DNA from: an uncultured Actinomycetes bacterium
GTDB taxonomy: Bacteria; Actinomycetota; Actinomycetes; Nanopelagicales; Nanopelagicaceae
DNA: 35,069 nt
Reading direction: 5' to 3'
NCBI GenBank assembly: GCA_903825945.1
Contig: CAIKCJ010000018.1
Span: forward strand, 64,737-99,805
A model generated the notes under the pieces. That model saw only the letters and a program-made list of their open reading frames with translations. It did no database searches and was not told the DNA's origin. The position numbers and the translations under genes are program-made. This document shows positions 1-8,902 of this stretch, in pieces (positions within the stretch are counted from its first letter, which is position 1; each line of letters begins with the position of its first letter).

Positions 1-242
1 CAGGTGCTGTAGAACTTGGGCTTGGCGAAGATATTGCAACAACTCTCACCGTTCAAACGATTCTTGGCGCAGCACGGATGTTAGATGAAACAGGTAAGAG
101 CGCTTCAACTTTGAGAGAAAATGTTACAAGTCCCAAAGGAATGACATACGAAGGTCTCAAAGTATTTAATGAGGGCCATCTTGGGGACGTAGTTGCCCAA
201 GCAATGAAGGCAGCTCGAGATCGATCTCGAGAATTGGCGTGA
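1..242 (+). CDS. proC: Pyrroline-5-carboxylate reductase, C-terminal part (5' end outside window)
   Basis: Reading from base 3 gives about 79 residues ending in a TGA at 240-242. They match the C-terminal dimerisation domain of ProC, which reduces pyrroline-5-carboxylate to proline with NAD(P)H in the cytoplasm. The recognisable signature is the 'LRENVTSPKGMTYEGL' stretch, equivalent to the family's TSPGGTT..GL motif, followed by the usual helix with Ala-rich ending. Only the end of the gene is visible, so the cofactor domain cannot be checked. The stop codon overlaps the GTG start of the next gene (GTGA), suggesting the two are translated together. The call rests on the motif and on helical pattern; a different dehydrogenase is unlikely. 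Confidence 0.85.
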   Translation, partial: GAVELGLGEDIATTLTVQTILGAARMLDETGKSASTLRENVTSPKGMTYEGLKVFNEGHLGDVVAQAMKAARDRSRELA

Positions 243-1225
243 AATCTAAGCTCATCGTTGCAATAGCTCTGCTCCTGGCGTTATCGGGCGGAACCTCGCA
301 AGCAGCTACTGTTATCAAGCCAGCACCAATAGTTCCTAAGACAATTCCTGTCGTTCCACTACTTCCACAAATATTGCCACATCTGAGCCAGGGCGACGAT
401 ATTGCCCAGGCGCTAACTACACCACAAAGTGCTTATTTAATAGGCACTTTAGAGTCTTCATCCTCCACCCTGGTCAGCGCCTCGTCCCTCGGCGGTTCAA
501 GCGACGGATATCTGAGTTCATTTGGCTGGGATGGGTCACCTTCATGGGGAGTACGCCTTGGTGGGGCAGGCGATGATATTGCTACCGCAGGAACGGTCGA
601 TACCCTTGGCAATCTCTGGGTGGTTGGAGCAAGCAACATCCCAGTTGCAACACCAACCCCATATGCAACTCCTACAAATATTTTTAACCCCAACCATGTG
701 TCAATTGCGCCAACTACACCAGCTACAACCGGATTGCGTCGGTTGCTAGTCTGGGAAATCTCTGCCGCTACAGGAGCGGTCATCGCCAACTATGGCTACG
801 ATTTTGCCAACGTGATCGAGCCGACCGTAATTGTGGTGAAGGCAAACAAGTTGACGATTACAGGGCTATCGAATGATCCAGCTGGTCCAAATTTTTCTAT
901 TGTCATGAGCGCAACTGGCACATTTAGTAACCCCAAATATCTTGTAGCAAAAACTACTTTAGTTCCAGCTGTAACAATTATTAAGAGCACAAATTATCTT
1001 TGGCAGAGTTATGTGACCTCAAGGGCGATCCCAGGGATACCAGGTTTCAAACCAAAGTCGCCCACAACAGTGCTTATCAAGAGTTCGGCAAAAAGTGGAA
1101 AAATAGTAGATCTCTACACATTAAGTGGTTCTCTTGTCTCACTCGTGTATCAAAAAGGTAGCGGTCTATTGCTTGTTACTCAAGGGCCTACAGACTATGG
1201 AATTAGCCTCATAAAAACTCCTTAG
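239..1225 (+). CDS. Secreted beta-propeller-like protein of unknown function
   Basis: The 328-residue product starts at a GTG that overlaps the proC stop. It has a clear Sec signal peptide (KSK, then a hydrophobic run, then SQA-A around residues 20-23), followed by a Pro-rich linker (IKPAPIVPKTIPVVP). The middle contains one stretch, 'GGAGDDIATAGTVDTLGNLW' and following 'VVGASN', that resembles an SBBP-type beta-propeller blade (GG..DD.A......G..YV.G.T). No catalytic motif, membrane anchor or sorting signal is visible. It is Ser/Thr-rich like many exported actinobacterial proteins. It converges with another secreted protein with only three bases between stops. I do not recognise a function; an extracellular or surface binding role is a guess. 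Confidence 0.6.
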   Translation: MKSKLIVAIALLLALSGGTSQAATVIKPAPIVPKTIPVVPLLPQILPHLSQGDDIAQALTTPQSAYLIGTLESSSSTLVSASSLGGSSDGYLSSFGWDGSPSWGVRLGGAGDDIATAGTVDTLGNLWVVGASNIPVATPTPYATPTNIFNPNHVSIAPTTPATTGLRRLLVWEISAATGAVIANYGYDFANVIEPTVIVVKANKLTITGLSNDPAGPNFSIVMSATGTFSNPKYLVAKTTLVPAVTIIKSTNYLWQSYVTSRAIPGIPGFKPKSPTTVLIKSSAKSGKIVDLYTLSGSLVSLVYQKGSGLLLVTQGPTDYGISLIKTP

Positions 1226-1228
1226 AAA

Positions 1229-3637
1229 CTAATTTGCTTTCATCAATGTTAGTTTGCCATTAATCCCAGCCAATGCATACGTTGCGCCATTGATCGTAAT
1301 CCAATGGCTCATTGAGGTGCTGGAAATATTTGCACTCGAAACCAAGGAAGTCATTTGCGTTGAGGAGTTAAATGAGCAGAGTCTGCTCTCACAATTGAAG
1401 AGAATATTTTGTCCATCATAGGTAAGAGGGGCCTGGGGGATTCCATACATTGAGGTCTCATCTTGGGCAACGGAGCCGTTATGCGTGATGTCTACATAGC
1501 GTAAAACACTGGGATTAGGCAGGGAGATAGCGTTAGCAGCTAACCAGGCACCCTTGAGATCAGCCTTCGTGTAACTCAGCGCGACGTCGTACCCCGCAAC
1601 CGCCACCGCTCCACCAGCAGCATCTAGAGTCTGATACTTCCAATCTTCCGGATAAGCAGAGCTGCGTGAAGCTAGACGAACTTCTCCCTCAATAGCGAGC
1701 TTTTGTTGATTGACTTGTAAAACAGAGTCATACAACAGGTAGACCTGGCGACTAAGGCTGAGTGCGCTCAAGTGAAATCCAACATCTCCAGTAGTTCGAC
1801 CATCCGTTGCGCGGTCTCCATCAACAAGCTCGTAGGACCATTGCGTCGCTGGAGTAATGGTTCCTGGTAGTGCGACCGCACCCAAAATAATGCCTTGGCT
1901 CTGATCACGATAGAAAACTTGAAGCCCATCTGGAGTATCAACGCATGCACTTGCGCCAGAAACATCACTTGATGTGCGTACTCGCTCGGGATCGGTGTAG
2001 GTGTTGATCTTGGTGCCGTTGCCATCGACAACGTTGTAACTCCATTTCTTTCCATCAAAACCAGCGTAGCGAAGCCACTTATTGGTTAGGTCTCCGTAAA
2101 AAATGTCGAGGCGTTGCTTTGCGCCAGGTGCAGAAGTACAGACCGAAATCGAACCCGATACATCGTTTTTAGTTCTACCAAGAGCGAAGGAATTTCCATC
2201 AACTGTTGTGATTTGCCATGTTTTGCCGCCCCAGGTTGCAAGTTTGAGATCACCACTCTTGGAGTCGCTATACGCAATTACTGGTTGGCCACGGAACGTT
2301 GTGGTCGCTAGGTTTTTAGCATCCGCGCTCGGATCAATAATTGTGCTTCTCCACGATGGCTGCGGGATGACTACATTGCTTGTCGCCGCTGGTGAGGTTC
2401 CAAGCGCGTTGGTTGCCGTCACCGTAAATGTGTATCTATTTCCATCAACTAAGTGTGGGATTGTTACCGGCGAACTCGTAGCAGTAACGAGTAAGCCCGT
2501 CTGATCGACTTTGATCGTATAGCTGGAAACTATTGAAGTACGGGCATTATCTGGAGCGTTAAAGGCAACGATTGCGGACTTATCACCCACGATTGCTGTT
2601 ACCGAGCGTGGCGCATCAGGCACTCCAGCAGGTTTGCCAGCAGGTGGTTTGTTGCGCATATCTTGCAACATGGCCACAGCGAGAGATCCAGGAGTAAGAA
2701 AGACGGCGCCTGCTGGCCAGCTTGGTGTCATCAGCGCGTTAGGTCCAGAGTTTTGAAAAGTGCTCTGGTCCAAATGACTGACTGAAGATCCAGGTTGGTA
2801 AGGGTTCGGTGTGTAAAGAAGTGGCTTCACACCATTGTTGGCGGCAATGCCAAGCGGACCGTTCCAGAGAAGTGTGTTTTCAAGAGCATGGCCGAGGGCG
2901 GCAGATGGTGATGGGAGATCCATCAGGCGAGTTCCATCGGGCGTCTGGGCAAATGCATCGAATGGAGTTGGCTGATCGATCGTTCCGTAACCAAACGATG
3001 GGTCGTAAGAGTCGTTTGATAGAAATCCGAGCCCGTGAGTCATCTCATGAATGATGATCGACTCCAGGTCGTATTCATTACTCGGACAGTTTCCATCAGT
3101 GCCGAGATAGAAACTACTCGCCATCGTAGAGTTGATGTTGATTTGGATCTCAGGATTACTTGGATCTAAATCTTTACCGGCTAGCGCATTTGCCATCGCT
3201 GATGGATACCAAATCGATGGGTCTGGTGCTCCACTAAATCCCTGGAAGAAATTAACTGGGCTTGCTGATGCAAGAATGCCACCCGCTCCTTGGGCAACGT
3301 AATGCGCATTGACACTTACGGGAACACTCGATTGCCAATATTGCGTCCAGATATTTACTGCTGCTTGCACCGCATCTTGTTCAGCCTGCGGAACATCGGT
3401 GTAGGTAACATTGATTGCGCTCTGAGCTGTGGAGCGTTTGTATCTCCCGGTGTTACCACTTCCATCAATCGAGGTGAGATGCGCACTCGATTTTTGAGCT
3501 GGCCCCGCGTACGTGTTTGCCCAACCAGCTGGAATCTCGCGAAATGAAAGAGCATGGGCGGGAGATAATCCAGCGAGTAGTGATGCCCCAACTCCAGCCG
3601 CAAGAAGCGCGCATTTAAGACGGAACCGGGCTCGCAT
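1229..3637 (-). CDS. Secreted HExxH metalloprotease-like protein with fibronectin type III domain
   Basis: The 802-residue protein begins with an Arg-rich n-region and hydrophobic signal peptide ending near AHA at residues 27-29. Residues about 75-330 look like a zinc peptidase: 'IIIHEMTHGLGFLSND' gives H197, E198 and H201, and the nearby 'NALMTP' segment (about residue 300) recalls a Met-turn. The third ligand position of a classical metzincin (HExxHxxGxxH/D) is Ser207, with Asp209 two residues on, so the exact zinc site is uncertain. Around residues 337-425 there is a fibronectin type III-like domain (PDAPRSVTAIVGDKSAIVAF...). The remaining approximately 370 residues are repetitive beta-strand sequence with 'W.Y..VDG' and 'W.ITTVDGN' motifs, probably a beta-propeller or lectin-like fold. 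No anchor is visible, so it is likely released. Extracellular protein degradation is a plausible inference only. Confidence 0.7.
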   Translation of the reverse strand: MRARFRLKCALLAAGVGASLLAGLSPAHALSFREIPAGWANTYAGPAQKSSAHLTSIDGSGNTGRYKRSTAQSAINVTYTDVPQAEQDAVQAAVNIWTQYWQSSVPVSVNAHYVAQGAGGILASASPVNFFQGFSGAPDPSIWYPSAMANALAGKDLDPSNPEIQININSTMASSFYLGTDGNCPSNEYDLESIIIHEMTHGLGFLSNDSYDPSFGYGTIDQPTPFDAFAQTPDGTRLMDLPSPSAALGHALENTLLWNGPLGIAANNGVKPLLYTPNPYQPGSSVSHLDQSTFQNSGPNALMTPSWPAGAVFLTPGSLAVAMLQDMRNKPPAGKPAGVPDAPRSVTAIVGDKSAIVAFNAPDNARTSIVSSYTIKVDQTGLLVTATSSPVTIPHLVDGNRYTFTVTATNALGTSPAATSNVVIPQPSWRSTIIDPSADAKNLATTTFRGQPVIAYSDSKSGDLKLATWGGKTWQITTVDGNSFALGRTKNDVSGSISVCTSAPGAKQRLDIFYGDLTNKWLRYAGFDGKKWSYNVVDGNGTKINTYTDPERVRTSSDVSGASACVDTPDGLQVFYRDQSQGIILGAVALPGTITPATQWSYELVDGDRATDGRTTGDVGFHLSALSLSRQVYLLYDSVLQVNQQKLAIEGEVRLASRSSAYPEDWKYQTLDAAGGAVAVAGYDVALSYTKADLKGAWLAANAISLPNPSVLRYVDITHNGSVAQDETSMYGIPQAPLTYDGQNILFNCESRLCSFNSSTQMTSLVSSANISSTSMSHWITINGATYALAGINGKLTLMKAN

Positions 3638-3645
3638 AAGGCAAA

Positions 3646-3651
3646 ATCTTA
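3646..3651 (-). promoter_or_regulatory. Possible -10 element for a leaderless transcript
   Basis: On the minus strand the hexamer TAAGAT fits the actinobacterial TANNNT -10 form and ends only 8 bases before the ATG of the secreted metalloprotease gene. No purine-rich ribosome binding site lies in that gap (tttgcctt). This spacing would place the transcription start at or next to the ATG, i.e. a leaderless mRNA, which is common in Actinobacteria. Inferred from spacing alone. Confidence 0.35.
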
Positions 3652-3673
3652 GTCTTCTGGAAGGATAGACACC

Positions 3674-3952
3674 ATGTCACAATCCAAGTCTGTGGTGGTC
3701 TACTCCCGCAGGGGATGCCATCTTTGCGAAGAGGCGCTCTCCACATTGGCTAATCTTCGTTTGCGAACCGGTTTGCGAACCGGTTCAGAAGCCGGCCCAG
3801 GTACCTTTGAAATCTCAGAAATCTTCATCGATGGTGACAGCGACTTGGAAGTTAAGTATGGCGACCAAGTTCCCGTTATCGTGATTGATGGCAAGGTCCA
3901 CGATTTTTACAGAGTGGACCCCGAGCGCTTCTTAGGAGCGATTTCCAAATAG
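3674..3952 (+). CDS. Glutaredoxin-like thioredoxin-fold protein
   Basis: A 92-residue protein with the start 'VVVYSRRGCHLCEEA', a redox CxxC pair at Cys15 and Cys18 after the first beta strand, and the cis-Pro loop 'QVPVIVIDGK' near residue 70. This is the small glutaredoxin-family (DUF836-type) protein of Actinobacteria, expected to be a cytoplasmic thiol-disulfide oxidoreductase of unknown client. A good Shine-Dalgarno, GGAAGGA, lies about 8 bases before the ATG. Residues 32-39 carry a doubled LRTG from a 12-bp tandem repeat in the DNA, which lengthens the loop after helix 1. The gene is divergent from the metalloprotease gene, and its last 21 bases overlap the end of the convergent XPB helicase gene. 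Confidence 0.8.
   Translation: MSQSKSVVVYSRRGCHLCEEALSTLANLRLRTGLRTGSEAGPGTFEISEIFIDGDSDLEVKYGDQVPVIVIDGKVHDFYRVDPERFLGAISK
3761..3784 (+). repeat. 12-bp in-frame tandem duplication
   Basis: The unit TTGCGAACCGGT occurs twice in direct succession inside the glutaredoxin-like gene. It is in frame and adds one extra LRTG to the protein. The two copies are identical, so it may be a recent slippage event. Confidence 0.85.
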
Positions 3953-5584
3953 CACATCATCGGCATCGATAATTCGATAGGCATAACCTTGCTCGGCCAA
4001 GAAACGTTGACGATTGGCAGCAAAATCTTGATCAACAGTATCGCGTGCGACAAGTGAATAGAAACGTGCGCCACGGCCATCTGCTTTAGGTCGTAACACT
4101 CGCCCAAGTCGCTGAGCTTCTTCTTGACGTGAACCGAATGTTCCTGAAACCTGGATCGCAATGGTTGCATCTGGCAAGTCAATAGAAAAGTTTGCGACCT
4201 TTGAAACAACAAGGCACTTAATCTCGCCAGCGCGATAGAGGTTGAATAACCGCTCTCGTTCTTTCACAGGAGTGTCGCCCTTAATTACTGGCGCCCCCAG
4301 ATCTTCTCCTAGCGCATCAAGTTGATCCAGGTATTGCCCGATAACGAGTACCTGCTCATCTTCATGTTGTTTTGCAAGTGCCACTGCGACTTTATGTTTT
4401 GTGGCAGTAGTCGAGCAGAAGCGATAGCGATCTTCAACTTCTGCTGTTGCGTAGTTAAGTCGTTCTGCATCTGTGAGAGTGACTCGTACTTCTACGCAAT
4501 CTGCTGGAGCGATGTAGCCCTGTGATTCAATCTCTTTCCATGGAACGTCAAAGCGTTTTGGACCTATGAGCGAGAAGACCTCGCCCTCCATTCCATCTTC
4601 CCGAACCAAGGTAGCTGTAAGCCCCAGTCGACGTCTTGATTGGATATCGGCTGTAAATCTAAAGATCGGTGCTGGAAGCAGGTGCACTTCGTCATAGATG
4701 ATCAACCCCCAGTCAATCGCATCAAAGAGGTCGAGGTGGCTATAAAGCCCATTTCTACGCATCGTCATCACTTGATAAGTGGCAATTGTTACTGGGCGAA
4801 TCTCTTTTTTAGCTCCTGAATATTCGCCGATTTCATCTTCATGAAGAGTGGTGCGTCGCAAAAGCTCATCGCGCCACTGGCGAGCTGCCACAGTATTTGT
4901 CACAAGAATGAGAGTCGTTGCTTTTGCATGAGCCATTGCAGCAGCGCCAACAATTGTTTTGCCGGCACCACATGGGAGTACAACTACTCCAGATCCACCA
5001 TGCCAAAATCCTTCAGCGGCCATCGCCTGATATTTGCGAATAGACCAACCTTCTTCACGCAGTGCAATCTCGTGATGCTCGCCATCAACGTACCCCGCAA
5101 AATCTTCAGCTGGCCATCCAAGTTTGAGCAAGGCTTGCTTAAGGAAACCGCGCTGGCCTGGGTGAACGATGATTGTCTCATCATCTAGTTGGAGTCCGAG
5201 CATCGGTGCAATCTTTTTGCCACGAGTTACTTCCTTGAGAACTGCAGGATCGTGTGAGACAAGCACGAGCCCGTGGACAGGGTGTGCTTCTAGTCGCAAA
5301 CGACCATAGCGCGACATCGTTTCGGCAATATCAACAAGGAGCGCATGCGGTACTGCAAAGCGCGAATACTTGAGCAAGGTATCGATGACATGCTCGGCAT
5401 CATGTCCTGCCGCGCGAGCATTCCACAGTCCCAGTGGCGTGAGTCGGTAAGTGTGAATATGTTCTGGAGATTTTTCGAGCTCAGCAAATGCTGCAATGGC
5501 TCTTCTGCAATCATCAGCAAGAAGATGATCTACATCGAGAAGTAAGGTCTTATCTGATTGAACAATTAGTGGACCATCACTCAC
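3932..5584 (-). CDS. DNA repair helicase of the XPB/Ssl2 type
   Basis: A 550-residue superfamily 2 helicase. The N-terminal part (about 1-180) matches the XPB damage-recognition-like region with a 'HPGQRGFL' turn. The motor has Walker A 'PCGAGKT' (residues 204-210), DEVH at 298-301, 'GLTAT' at 321-325 (motif III-like), an RED motif at 328-330 ('LVREDG', typical of XPB), and motif VI 'QEEAQRLGRVLRPK' near 495-508. It should be an ATP-dependent 3'-5' DNA translocase in the cytoplasm. Bacterial XPB has been linked to repair, but its exact pathway in Actinobacteria is not settled. Its start codon overlaps the stop of the upstream M20 peptidase gene by 4 bases (ATGA), so the two are cotranscribed. 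Known mycobacterial XPB (Rv0861c) lies next to a helicase-associated protein as here. Confidence 0.93.
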   Translation of the reverse strand: MSDGPLIVQSDKTLLLDVDHLLADDCRRAIAAFAELEKSPEHIHTYRLTPLGLWNARAAGHDAEHVIDTLLKYSRFAVPHALLVDIAETMSRYGRLRLEAHPVHGLVLVSHDPAVLKEVTRGKKIAPMLGLQLDDETIIVHPGQRGFLKQALLKLGWPAEDFAGYVDGEHHEIALREEGWSIRKYQAMAAEGFWHGGSGVVVLPCGAGKTIVGAAAMAHAKATTLILVTNTVAARQWRDELLRRTTLHEDEIGEYSGAKKEIRPVTIATYQVMTMRRNGLYSHLDLFDAIDWGLIIYDEVHLLPAPIFRFTADIQSRRRLGLTATLVREDGMEGEVFSLIGPKRFDVPWKEIESQGYIAPADCVEVRVTLTDAERLNYATAEVEDRYRFCSTTATKHKVAVALAKQHEDEQVLVIGQYLDQLDALGEDLGAPVIKGDTPVKERERLFNLYRAGEIKCLVVSKVANFSIDLPDATIAIQVSGTFGSRQEEAQRLGRVLRPKADGRGARFYSLVARDTVDQDFAANRQRFLAEQGYAYRIIDADDVLFGNRS

Positions 5585-6663
5585 TTAAGGAGCTCCTTAA
5601 TAAGACTAGCTAGTAGTGAGATTCGGTTAGGGATTGAACTTGCAAGAATATGTTCATGCGCGGCATGTGCGCCATCTCCGACTGCACCTAGTCCATCCAG
5701 GGTTGGGGCTCCAGCAGCCGCAGCAAAATTGCCATCACTGGCGCCGCCGACCGATGCGCTTCCGATAGGAGCCATGTCGAGCTGGGCTGCCACTCTTTCT
5801 AGAGTCTCATAGAGCGCAGCTGTGGATGCCAGCTCAAGAGGCGGGCGATTAATGCCTCCGACAATCTCAATTCGAGCTTCTGGATGCATAGGTTTTAAAT
5901 CATTGATAGCTGCATCAATTCGTTCTAATTCTGAATATAAGAATGAACGTGAATCGATATCAAGTTCAGCGAGTGCTGGAACAGTATTGGTAGTGGAACC
6001 AGAGCGCATCAAAGTGGGAACGACAGTGGTGCCATGGCTCTGATCATTGAGTTTCATGACCTGCTCAACAATTCGCGCGATTTCGATAGTGGCATTGATG
6101 CCTTTTTCTGGTTCGAGTCCAGCATGCGAAGCGCGACCGTGAATAACAATATGGTACATCGACGTACCCTTGCGCCCAATCTTTGCTTTGCCATCAAGAG
6201 ATGCTTCCAAAACTAAAACCGCACGCGCGCTCGAAGCTAGACGCTGAATTAACTTGCGAGAAGATTTACTACCAGTTTCTTCATCGCTCGTCGCAATAAG
6301 CGCAACTTTCGTGTGGGCATCTGGGACCTCCTTGAGGCTATAGAGCGCTTGAAGGAATCCTGCCTTCATATCAAATATGCCCGGTCCTGCAATCTCATCA
6401 CCATTGATCTGCCATAGCGGCAGAAACGAATCAAGTGGCCAGACAGTGTCGAGGTGTGCAAGCAAAATGATTTCGGGTTCTTTGGCGCCCCACCAAAATA
6501 CTGGACGTTCTTCTTCAATCACTATCTGCGCGGGATGAGGCAGATTGCTTGCACTAATCTCTACTGCCAATTCCATGACCTTGCGGATCGCTTCAAGATC
6601 CTCACTCGGTGACTGTGCGCGAACGAGTTTTTCTAGATCGGCAAGAAAAGTAGCAGTGGTCAT
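5581..6663 (-). CDS. M20 family metallopeptidase (glutamate carboxypeptidase-like)
   Basis: A 360-residue cytoplasmic zinc peptidase/deacylase. The two-metal site is visible: H70 and D72 in 'LLAHLDTVWP', the bridging D98 in 'GPGIFDMKAG', the catalytic Glu pair at 128-129 in 'TSDEETGS', and a late His in 'GDGAHAAHEH'. The dimerisation lid domain starts near 'MYHIVIHGRASHAGLEP' around residue 175. It most resembles carboxypeptidase G2/ArgE-DapE relatives that split C-terminal Glu or acyl-amino acids; the substrate cannot be read from sequence. It sits between two helicase-related genes and is translationally coupled to XPB, which is odd for a peptidase but may only reflect tight packing. Confidence 0.85.
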   Translation of the reverse strand: MTTATFLADLEKLVRAQSPSEDLEAIRKVMELAVEISASNLPHPAQIVIEEERPVFWWGAKEPEIILLAHLDTVWPLDSFLPLWQINGDEIAGPGIFDMKAGFLQALYSLKEVPDAHTKVALIATSDEETGSKSSRKLIQRLASSARAVLVLEASLDGKAKIGRKGTSMYHIVIHGRASHAGLEPEKGINATIEIARIVEQVMKLNDQSHGTTVVPTLMRSGSTTNTVPALAELDIDSRSFLYSELERIDAAINDLKPMHPEARIEIVGGINRPPLELASTAALYETLERVAAQLDMAPIGSASVGGASDGNFAAAAGAPTLDGLGAVGDGAHAAHEHILASSIPNRISLLASLIKELLK

Positions 6664-6687
6664 AGGTCTAAGTCTGCCGTATTTCCG

Positions 6688-8838
6688 CTACTCGGCGAGG
6701 CTTACGCCGGTAATACGAGGAATTCTGAAGTGGATTATCTCTCCTGAGCTATGGTCAAAAGCCACCAGAGTGCCTAGTGAGATGGACTTTGGCTCAATCA
6801 TGCGATTAGAGACACCACCGTTTGTGTCAGCGTAGCCAATAGTGAGAGTGGAGCGCTCGGCAATGTAATGATGCAGGAGCTCAACTGTTTCGTTGGCAGA
6901 AGTGCGCGGAACTTCACGTGGCTTGTGAGATGTCGCCTTTTCACCCACACGAAGTGAACGTAGCGCCGCATCGATGGCAACATCGAGTGGAGCTGCGGGT
7001 TCAGTAAGCGAGCGAGGTGGCTTTGGCCGAGATTTAGAGCGGCGAAGCTTGGGTGCAGAAACCAATACACCTGTTTGATTCTCGGCTGCTGGCAAATATC
7101 CGGCTTCGCGTAGCGTGCTGATCAACTCTGCGCTCTCGGACTCTGCAATCAGAACTTGTGGAGCTAATTTACGGAGCCCAAAACCATCGAGTTTTCGATC
7201 ATGAATTATTTGGGCGATAAGCCCTTCGTCTTCACAGCGAATATAGGAAGTAGCGACGCCAACTCGTAGCCGACCATGACGCTTTGCTACATCGACAATG
7301 AGGTACTCGAGTGGCTGAGGCATCGGAGTCTTAGACGTCTTTCTTAGGAAATCAATAATCGCTTCACCCGTTTGACCATGATCAAGTCCACGTCGAATAG
7401 ATGTCTCGCTAAAACGATAGACAGTCGCACCACCACGACTTTCGATATCTGCAATTGTTCCCATGGCATTTGCTACTTCGAGAGTCAATGGACCAGGAGC
7501 GATCGCACTATTGTCGCTCTGAATCAAAATGTGATCTACCGGTTTTGGCAATGCATCATCAATGCCTAAATCATCGCTCTCTAAAAATCTCTTGCCAAAG
7601 GTAGATATTGCGCCTTGCCCACTAAGGCCAAGCCATTCGGCTTCACGCAATATCCATTCGGTGTACGAACTATTTGCGCGTGCAGGTGCAAGCCAACTGA
7701 TATTTTCGTGCATTGATGCAAGTTCTGGATCGAGCTCGGGGTTTGCTGAAAGTAAAGCCAGGGTGAGTTTTTTGAGTGTGGGAGTGCCTGGTCGATCGAG
7801 CTCTGGACCAAGTGCAGATACGCTCTTTGAGTCCCCGCGACCGACGAGTCCACTCATACGAGATGACTCAAGCCATAGACAAGCAAGTGCGTACCACTTC
7901 TCGTCCATCGAGCGAGAAAGCCAGATATCGAAGGCGCTGGTTGGCAAAATAGCATCATCGGAATCAATAACAACTAGTCCTGCGATGTAAGTGACTTCTG
8001 CAACAAAAGCTGCACACCCTTCATCAATACCTAAATGTTCCGCGCTATGTTTGAGATCGCGCACACCGAGCCCACCAGAACGAAGCGCTGTAGGCGGTTC
8101 ATCTGACCAGTTGTGTGCCAACTCTTCGACCCAACGAATGATCGTGGATATATTCGCAATAGCAGCTTGATCGACATCTTTCTGTTTGCGCGATGTGCCT
8201 TTGAGCGGTGGCTGGGTTGGCACTATTTCTTTAAATATTTTTCCATTACGCAAATGCATCGCAACTTCGCGGGGCAGCAAAACGGTTTGCGAATCAAAGG
8301 CTAGGAGGAATTTATTCTCAAGGAGCCATTTAATATGAGCTGGTGCTTTTTTAATATCCGCAATCTGACCTTTGGGTGGTCCCCACATCATCCGCTCAAG
8401 AATTTCGAGCGCTCCTTTTGGAGCAGTTGCAAGAAGTCCAAAATCTAAAGTAGCCGTTCCTCGTGGGCCAAGACCAGCTGGGGTATCGCCAATGAGTGTG
8501 CGCACATTTGTTGGGACGCGATAGTGCTCGCCATCCTTATAGATGAGTGCTTTTGCCTCTAACTCATGCACTGTTGCTTGTGCATCCTTGCTTGTCACGG
8601 CGAGCAATTCAATGAGTGAGATGGGTTCAGATAAAGCGCACAGCGCTGTAAGAATGTCGAACTGCCATTTATTTAGTGCTTCACAGGCCCGCATCACGCT
8701 CGGCATAGAGTTTGCACGAGCCGCTAGCGCGCCGATATCTGCGGGCACAGGTGAGATGAGATCAGGACGAGCTCTAAAGAGTTCGGCTATCTCTACATCG
8801 TTTTTGCTTCGCAGGGCGTCGCTGAGGCTGTTGGACAT
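6688..8838 (-). CDS. Helicase-associated (Helicase_C_3) domain protein
   Basis: A 716-residue protein without Walker motifs. The N-terminal half is made of winged-helix-like segments (for example 'LNKWQFDILTALCALSEPIS' at about 55-75). The region about 440-565 ('DHILIQSDNSAIAPGPL...') matches the helicase C-terminal-like domain known from XPB partners, and the last approximately 65 residues ('TIGYADTNGGVSNRMIEPKS') resemble a WYL-like beta barrel. In Mycobacterium the homologue (Rv0862c) is the neighbour of XPB, so a partner role in DNA repair or transcription is likely but inferred. The gene is upstream of the M20 peptidase gene in the same direction, separated by 24 bases. The upstream sequence holds TAATGT 9 bases before the ATG and a 5-bp inverted repeat (ACCGC/GCGGT). 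Confidence 0.75.
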   Translation of the reverse strand: MSNSLSDALRSKNDVEIAELFRARPDLISPVPADIGALAARANSMPSVMRACEALNKWQFDILTALCALSEPISLIELLAVTSKDAQATVHELEAKALIYKDGEHYRVPTNVRTLIGDTPAGLGPRGTATLDFGLLATAPKGALEILERMMWGPPKGQIADIKKAPAHIKWLLENKFLLAFDSQTVLLPREVAMHLRNGKIFKEIVPTQPPLKGTSRKQKDVDQAAIANISTIIRWVEELAHNWSDEPPTALRSGGLGVRDLKHSAEHLGIDEGCAAFVAEVTYIAGLVVIDSDDAILPTSAFDIWLSRSMDEKWYALACLWLESSRMSGLVGRGDSKSVSALGPELDRPGTPTLKKLTLALLSANPELDPELASMHENISWLAPARANSSYTEWILREAEWLGLSGQGAISTFGKRFLESDDLGIDDALPKPVDHILIQSDNSAIAPGPLTLEVANAMGTIADIESRGGATVYRFSETSIRRGLDHGQTGEAIIDFLRKTSKTPMPQPLEYLIVDVAKRHGRLRVGVATSYIRCEDEGLIAQIIHDRKLDGFGLRKLAPQVLIAESESAELISTLREAGYLPAAENQTGVLVSAPKLRRSKSRPKPPRSLTEPAAPLDVAIDAALRSLRVGEKATSHKPREVPRTSANETVELLHHYIAERSTLTIGYADTNGGVSNRMIEPKSISLGTLVAFDHSSGEIIHFRIPRITGVSLAE

Positions 8839-8902
8839 AACTGCCCTACATTACCGCCCTCTGCGGTGATCGTTCGACCGCTAGTAATTCGTGAGAAATT
8901 TC

